Of a DNA stretch of 16,786 nucleotides, positions 13,587 to 16,786 are shown piece after piece. Positions within the stretch are counted from its first letter, which is position 1, and each line of letters starts with the position of its first letter. The stretch comes from Pseudomonadota bacterium (GTDB lineage: Bacteria; Pseudomonadota; Gammaproteobacteria; Xanthomonadales; Xanthomonadaceae). Below the pieces are notes generated by a model. It saw only the letters and a program-made list of their open reading frames with translations. It searched no databases and was not told the DNA's origin. The stretch lies in contig JAEZCF010000041.1 in NCBI GenBank assembly GCA_023430045.1, forward strand, positions 1 to 16,786. Reading direction: 5' to 3'. Position numbers and translations under genes: made by a program.

Positions 13587-14963
13587 ATGACCCTGCGCCT
13601 GCACAACACCCTGACGCGCCAGCTCGAAACGTTCGCCCCGCTCGATCCGGCCTGTCCGACGCTGTATGTGTGCGGCCCAACCGTCTACAACTACGTGCAC
13701 ATCGGCAACGCACGTGGCCCGGTGGTGTTCGGCGTGCTGGCCGCCCTGCTGCGCCGCCGCTTCGGCAACCTGCGATACGCGCGCAACATCACCGACGTGG
13801 ACGACAAGATCAATGCCGCCGCGCGCGAGCAGGGCGTGCCCATCGCCGCCATCACCGACCGCTTCGCCGCTGCCTACCGCGAGGACATGGCTGCGCTGGG
13901 CGTGATGCCGCCGGATATCGAACCGGAAGTCACCGCGCACATGCCGCAGATCGTCGCCATGATCGAGCAGCTGGTCGAAAGCGGCCATGCATACGCTGCC
14001 GAAGGCCACGTGCTGTTCGCGGTATCCACCTTTGATGGCTACGGCAGGCTGTCGCGCCGCGCCCCGGACGAAATGCTCGCCGGCGCACGCGTCGAGGTGG
14101 CCCCCTACAAGCGCGACCCGGGCGATTTCGTGCTCTGGAAGCCCTCCAGCGATGACCTTCCCGGCTGGGAATCGCCCTGGGGCCGTGGCCGGCCCGGCTG
14201 GCACATCGAATGCTCGGCGATGGCCGCAGCCCACCTGGGCGACACCATCGACATCCATGCCGGTGGCGTGGACCTGCAGTTCCCGCACCATGAAAACGAG
14301 ATCGCGCAGAGCGAATGCGCGCATGGCGGCAAGGTCTTCGCGCGTTTCTGGCTGCACAACGGCATGCTGAATTTCGGCGGCGCCAAGATGAGCAAGTCGC
14401 TGGGCAACATCGAACGCGTGCACGATCTGGTCCGCCAGCACCCGCCCGAGTCGCTGCGGCTGGCGCTGCTGTCGGCCCATTACCGGCAGCCACTGGACTG
14501 GTCGGACGCCGTGATCGAACAGGCCGGCCGCACCCTGGACCGTCTGTACGGCACGCTGCGCGACCTCGCCGGCGTGCCGGCGGATCCGGTGATTCCAGCG
14601 GCCGTGGAAGACGCGCTGGATGACGACCTCAACACGCCGCTGGCGCTGGCCGAACTGGCGCGCATCGCCGGCGAGGCACGCCGTGCGAACGATGCATCCT
14701 CGCAGGCCCGGCTGAAGGGTGAGCTGCTGGGCGCCGGCCTGGCGCTGGGACTGCTGCAGCAGGACCCGGCGCAGTGGTTCGGCACGGCCTCCGGCCATGG
14801 CGACGACGATGCGCGCATCCAGGCCCTCATCGATGAACGTACCGACGCCAAGCAGTCGCGCGATTTCGCCCGCGCCGACGCACTGCGCGACCAGCTTGCC
14901 GCCGAAGGCATCGTGCTGGAAGACACCGCCCAGGGCGTGCGCTGGGTCAGGAAGCGTTCCTGA
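13587..14963 (+). CDS. cysS: Cysteinyl-tRNA synthetase
   Basis: CysS charges tRNA-Cys with cysteine in the cytosol. The 458-residue class I synthetase has HIGN (38-41) as the HIGH motif and KMSKS (267-271). Zinc ligands Cys29, Cys209 (GWHIECSAM), His234 and Glu238 (HHENE) match the positions known in the E. coli enzyme. The C-terminal part includes the RADALRDQLAAEGIVLEDT segment usual for CysS. The ATG at 13587 gives the normal family N-terminus (LRLHNTLTRQLETF). The long in-frame extension upstream runs antisense through argF' and is not coding. It is followed by a GC-rich hairpin region and sufE, both concerning cysteine sulfur. Confidence 0.97.
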   Translation: MTLRLHNTLTRQLETFAPLDPACPTLYVCGPTVYNYVHIGNARGPVVFGVLAALLRRRFGNLRYARNITDVDDKINAAAREQGVPIAAITDRFAAAYREDMAALGVMPPDIEPEVTAHMPQIVAMIEQLVESGHAYAAEGHVLFAVSTFDGYGRLSRRAPDEMLAGARVEVAPYKRDPGDFVLWKPSSDDLPGWESPWGRGRPGWHIECSAMAAAHLGDTIDIHAGGVDLQFPHHENEIAQSECAHGGKVFARFWLHNGMLNFGGAKMSKSLGNIERVHDLVRQHPPESLRLALLSAHYRQPLDWSDAVIEQAGRTLDRLYGTLRDLAGVPADPVIPAAVEDALDDDLNTPLALAELARIAGEARRANDASSQARLKGELLGAGLALGLLQQDPAQWFGTASGHGDDDARIQALIDERTDAKQSRDFARADALRDQLAAEGIVLEDTAQGVRWVRKRS

Positions 14964-14990
14964 CCGGCCCCGGGCCGGCCATTACCCGGC
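14964..14990. other. GC-rich hairpins between cysS and sufE
   Basis: CCGGCCC (14964-14970) pairs with GGGCCGG (14972-14978). The second arm can alternatively pair with CCGGCC further on (14985-14990), so two mutually exclusive hairpins are possible. There is no T-tract, so it is probably an intercistronic structure rather than a terminator. Confidence 0.4.
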
Positions 14991-15019
14991 CGGCGGCACC
15001 CCATCACCAGAAGAATGAA

Positions 15020-15472
15020 ATGATCGACTCTCCCTTCCCGCTCGAAGCCACCGCCGCCGAAGCGCAATCGGCCATAGCCGATGAATTCTCGTTCTTCGGC
15101 GACTGGTCCGAACGCTACCAGTACCTGATCGACCTCGGCCGCAAGCTGCCGGCCTTTCCGGATGAATGGAAGACCGAGGAACACCGCCTGCTGGGTTGCC
15201 AGTCGATGGTGTGGATCGTCCCGGAAGGCAATGCGGACGCGCTGCGCTTCCACGCCATCAGCGATTCGGCGATCGTGTCCGGACTGATCTTCCTGGCCCT
15301 GCGCGTTTACTCCGGGCGCAGTGCCGCCGACATCCTGGCCACCGAACCCACCTACATCCAGGATATCGGCCTGGCCCGCCACCTGTCGCCCACGCGCAGC
15401 AACGGCGTGGCGGCGATGCTCGCCTTCATCCGCGAAACCGCGCAGGCCCAACTGCAGCACGACGCATCGTGA
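15020..15472 (+). CDS. sufE: SufE-family cysteine desulfurase acceptor
   Basis: This is a 150-residue SufE-like protein, which accepts persulfide sulfur from a SufS-type cysteine desulfurase for Fe-S cluster assembly. The active cysteine is Cys60 in HRLLGCQSMVW, the family signature, preceded by W29 and the YLIDLGRKLP helix. The length matches SufE. No suf operon genes are near, so it is the stand-alone kind; the cysS neighbour shares cysteine as a theme only. The start at ATG 15020 is 56 bases after cysS with an AGAAG stretch just upstream. The TGA stop overlaps the GTG start of the MFS gene (GTGA). Confidence 0.93.
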   Translation: MIDSPFPLEATAAEAQSAIADEFSFFGDWSERYQYLIDLGRKLPAFPDEWKTEEHRLLGCQSMVWIVPEGNADALRFHAISDSAIVSGLIFLALRVYSGRSAADILATEPTYIQDIGLARHLSPTRSNGVAAMLAFIRETAQAQLQHDAS

Positions 15473-16716
15473 ACGCGGCTGTCCCCAGCGATGAAAGCGT
15501 GCGTGCGCTGCTGGGCCGCCCGGGTTTCACCCGTCTGCTGGCCTACCGTATCTTCGCCATGCTCTCCTACCAGATCGTGGCAGTCACGGTCGGCTGGCAT
15601 ATCTACGAAGTCACCCGCAATCCTTTTTCGCTGGGTCTGGTCGGCCTGGCCGAGGTGTTGCCGTTCTTCTGCGTAGCACCGTTCGCCGGCTATCTGGTGG
15701 ACCACCTGCCGCGTCGCAGGCTCGGCATGCTGGCCTGCGCCGGACTGGTCGCCACGGCCCTGGTGCTGTGCGCCGTGGCACTGGGCTGGCTACCATTCCA
15801 CGGTGTATGGCCGATCTATGCGGCCATCTCGCTGACCGGCATGGTGCGTGCATTCCTGTCGCCGATCTACAACGCTCTGTTCGCGCGGGTGCTCGAACGC
15901 GGCCAGTATGCGCGTGGTGCCGGCGTCGGCAGCGTGTTCTTCCAGGCCGGCATGGTGCTCGGCCCGGCACTCGGCGGGGTGCTGGTCGGCTGGGGCGGCA
16001 AGGGAGTTTCGTACGCGGTGGCGACCCTGTTCGCGCTGGTGGCGATGGCCTGCCTGGCCACCCTGAAGGTGAGCGAGCCCGTGCATGACGGCCCCGCCGC
16101 GCCGATCTTCCGCAGCATCGCCGAAGGCGCCAGGTTCGTCATCGGCAACCGCATCATGGTGGGTGCGATGGCGCTGGACATGTTCTCGGTGCTGCTGGGG
16201 GGCGTGGTGGCGATGCTGCCGGCGTTCCTGCAGGACATCCTGCACCACGGCCCTGAAGGCCTCGGCATCCTGCGCGCGGCACCGGCGCTGGGCTCCATCG
16301 CGGTGGGACTGTGGCTGGCACGCCATCCGCTGCACAAGCATGCCGGCCGCGTGCTGTTGTTCGCGGTGGCCGGCTTCGGGCTGTGCGTGATCGGCTTCGG
16401 GCTGTCGCAGCATTTCTGGCTGTCGGCAGCGATCCTGCTGTTCTACGGTGCCTTCGACGGTGTATCGGTGGTGGTGCGCTCGACCATCCTGCAGTTGGCG
16501 ACGCCGGAGGAAATGCGCGGTCGCGTGTCGTCGATCAACGGCATCTTCATCAGTTCATCCAACGAACTGGGGGCGTTCTATGCCGGCACGATGGCGCGCC
16601 TGCTGGGGCTGGTGCCGGCCGTGGTGCTGGGTGGTTTCGCGGTACTCAGCGTGGCCGGCATCACCGCATGGAAGAACCCCACCCTGCGCCGGTTGAACCT
16701 GCGCGACCTGACATGA
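15469..16716 (+). CDS. MFS exporter (EntS-like, DHA3 type)
   Basis: This is a 415-residue membrane protein with about twelve hydrophobic helices. It starts with a cytosolic tail (VRALLGRPGFTRLLAYR), and the loop DHLPRRR (78-84) between helices 2 and 3 corresponds to MFS motif A in drug and siderophore exporters of the EntS (MFS_3) type. TPEEMRGRVSSINGIFISSSNELGAF near the C-terminus is also characteristic of this branch. The substrate is unknown. A GTG start at 15469 was chosen because it overlaps the sufE stop as GTGA and yields a family-like N-terminus; the open frame upstream only shadows sufE. Translation is probably coupled to sufE. The gene ends in front of inverted REP-like palindromes. 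Confidence 0.88.
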   Translation: MNAAVPSDESVRALLGRPGFTRLLAYRIFAMLSYQIVAVTVGWHIYEVTRNPFSLGLVGLAEVLPFFCVAPFAGYLVDHLPRRRLGMLACAGLVATALVLCAVALGWLPFHGVWPIYAAISLTGMVRAFLSPIYNALFARVLERGQYARGAGVGSVFFQAGMVLGPALGGVLVGWGGKGVSYAVATLFALVAMACLATLKVSEPVHDGPAAPIFRSIAEGARFVIGNRIMVGAMALDMFSVLLGGVVAMLPAFLQDILHHGPEGLGILRAAPALGSIAVGLWLARHPLHKHAGRVLLFAVAGFGLCVIGFGLSQHFWLSAAILLFYGAFDGVSVVVRSTILQLATPEEMRGRVSSINGIFISSSNELGAFYAGTMARLLGLVPAVVLGGFAVLSVAGITAWKNPTLRRLNLRDLT

Positions 16717-16728
16717 CGCATGCGCCAG

Positions 16729-16751
16729 GGAGAGCCGACCCATGGCCGGCT
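16729..16751 (+). repeat. Degenerate SMAG-like REP element
   Basis: AGCCGACC (16733-16740) pairs with GGCCGGCT (16744-16751) around a CAT loop, with one A:C mismatch. The head reads GGAG instead of GTAG. It starts 12 bases after the MFS exporter stop. Confidence 0.55.
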
Positions 16752-16765
16752 GGCGGTGACGTGCG

Positions 16766-16786
16766 TTGCCGAGCATGGCTCGGCAC
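16766..16786 (-). repeat. SMAG-like REP element, inverted, cut by window end
   Basis: TGCCGAGC (16767-16774) and GCTCGGCA (16778-16785) form a perfect 8-bp stem with an ATG loop. In this inverted orientation the GTAG head would lie just past the end of the window, where the last base seen (C) is consistent with it. With the element before it, it forms an inverted pair downstream of the exporter gene. Confidence 0.55.

Noticed and set aside
13443..14798. 451-codon - strand open frame opposite cysS.
   Set aside because: Shadow of cysS; low-complexity Gln/Arg/His-rich sequence without motifs.

Overview
The window is GC-rich bacterial chromosome that reads as a gammaproteobacterium of the Xanthomonadaceae, most likely Stenotrophomonas (S. 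maltophilia group). Two things point there. The first is short REP-like palindromes with a GTAG head, the SMAG type described for S. maltophilia. The second is an arginine cluster with the N-acetylornithine transcarbamylase (acetylcitrulline) route and a fused N-acetylglutamate kinase/synthase, known from Xanthomonas. The assignment is inference from sequence features; no database was searched.

Left edge (1-590, + strand): a complete small gene for the cytochrome bd subunit CydX, then two identical tRNA-Pro(CGG) genes. Each tRNA gene has its own near-identical promoter, and a strong intrinsic terminator follows the second. A CynX/NimT-type MFS transporter follows (711-1937). It converges on proA, and the gap between the two genes is almost entirely three SMAG elements.

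Core (2025-12497, - strand): ten tightly packed genes in the order argF' - argG - argE' - argB/argA fusion - GNAT acetyltransferase - argC - argH - yciI-like - proB - proA. Together they supply most of arginine synthesis by the acetylcitrulline route: glutamate is acetylated and phosphorylated by the fusion protein and reduced by ArgC. ArgD is needed next but is not in the window. Acetylornithine is then carbamoylated by ArgF', deacetylated by ArgE' and finished by ArgG and ArgH. The run continues into the first two proline enzymes, ProB and ProA. Junctions downstream of argB are overlaps or very short gaps. Those around argG and argE hold conspicuous palindromes, including a perfect 34-bp palindrome centred on the end of argG. 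Upstream of argF' is a perfect terminator-like hairpin preceded by a small ORF whose last codons can pair with the terminator arm, a candidate transcription attenuator.

Right part (12855-16786): a small secreted protein of unknown function on the - strand, divergent from cysS (cysteinyl-tRNA synthetase). On the + strand cysS is followed by sufE (sulfur acceptor) and a second MFS exporter whose GTG start overlaps the sufE stop. The window ends inside a pair of inverted SMAG-like palindromes.

Most genes are ordinary biosynthetic housekeeping. The less ordinary items are the REP elements that supply stop codons to both convergent genes, the covarying hairpins joining the tRNA 3' ends to their trailers, the argG stop palindrome, the possible argF' attenuator, and the unexplained acetyltransferase inside the arginine operon.
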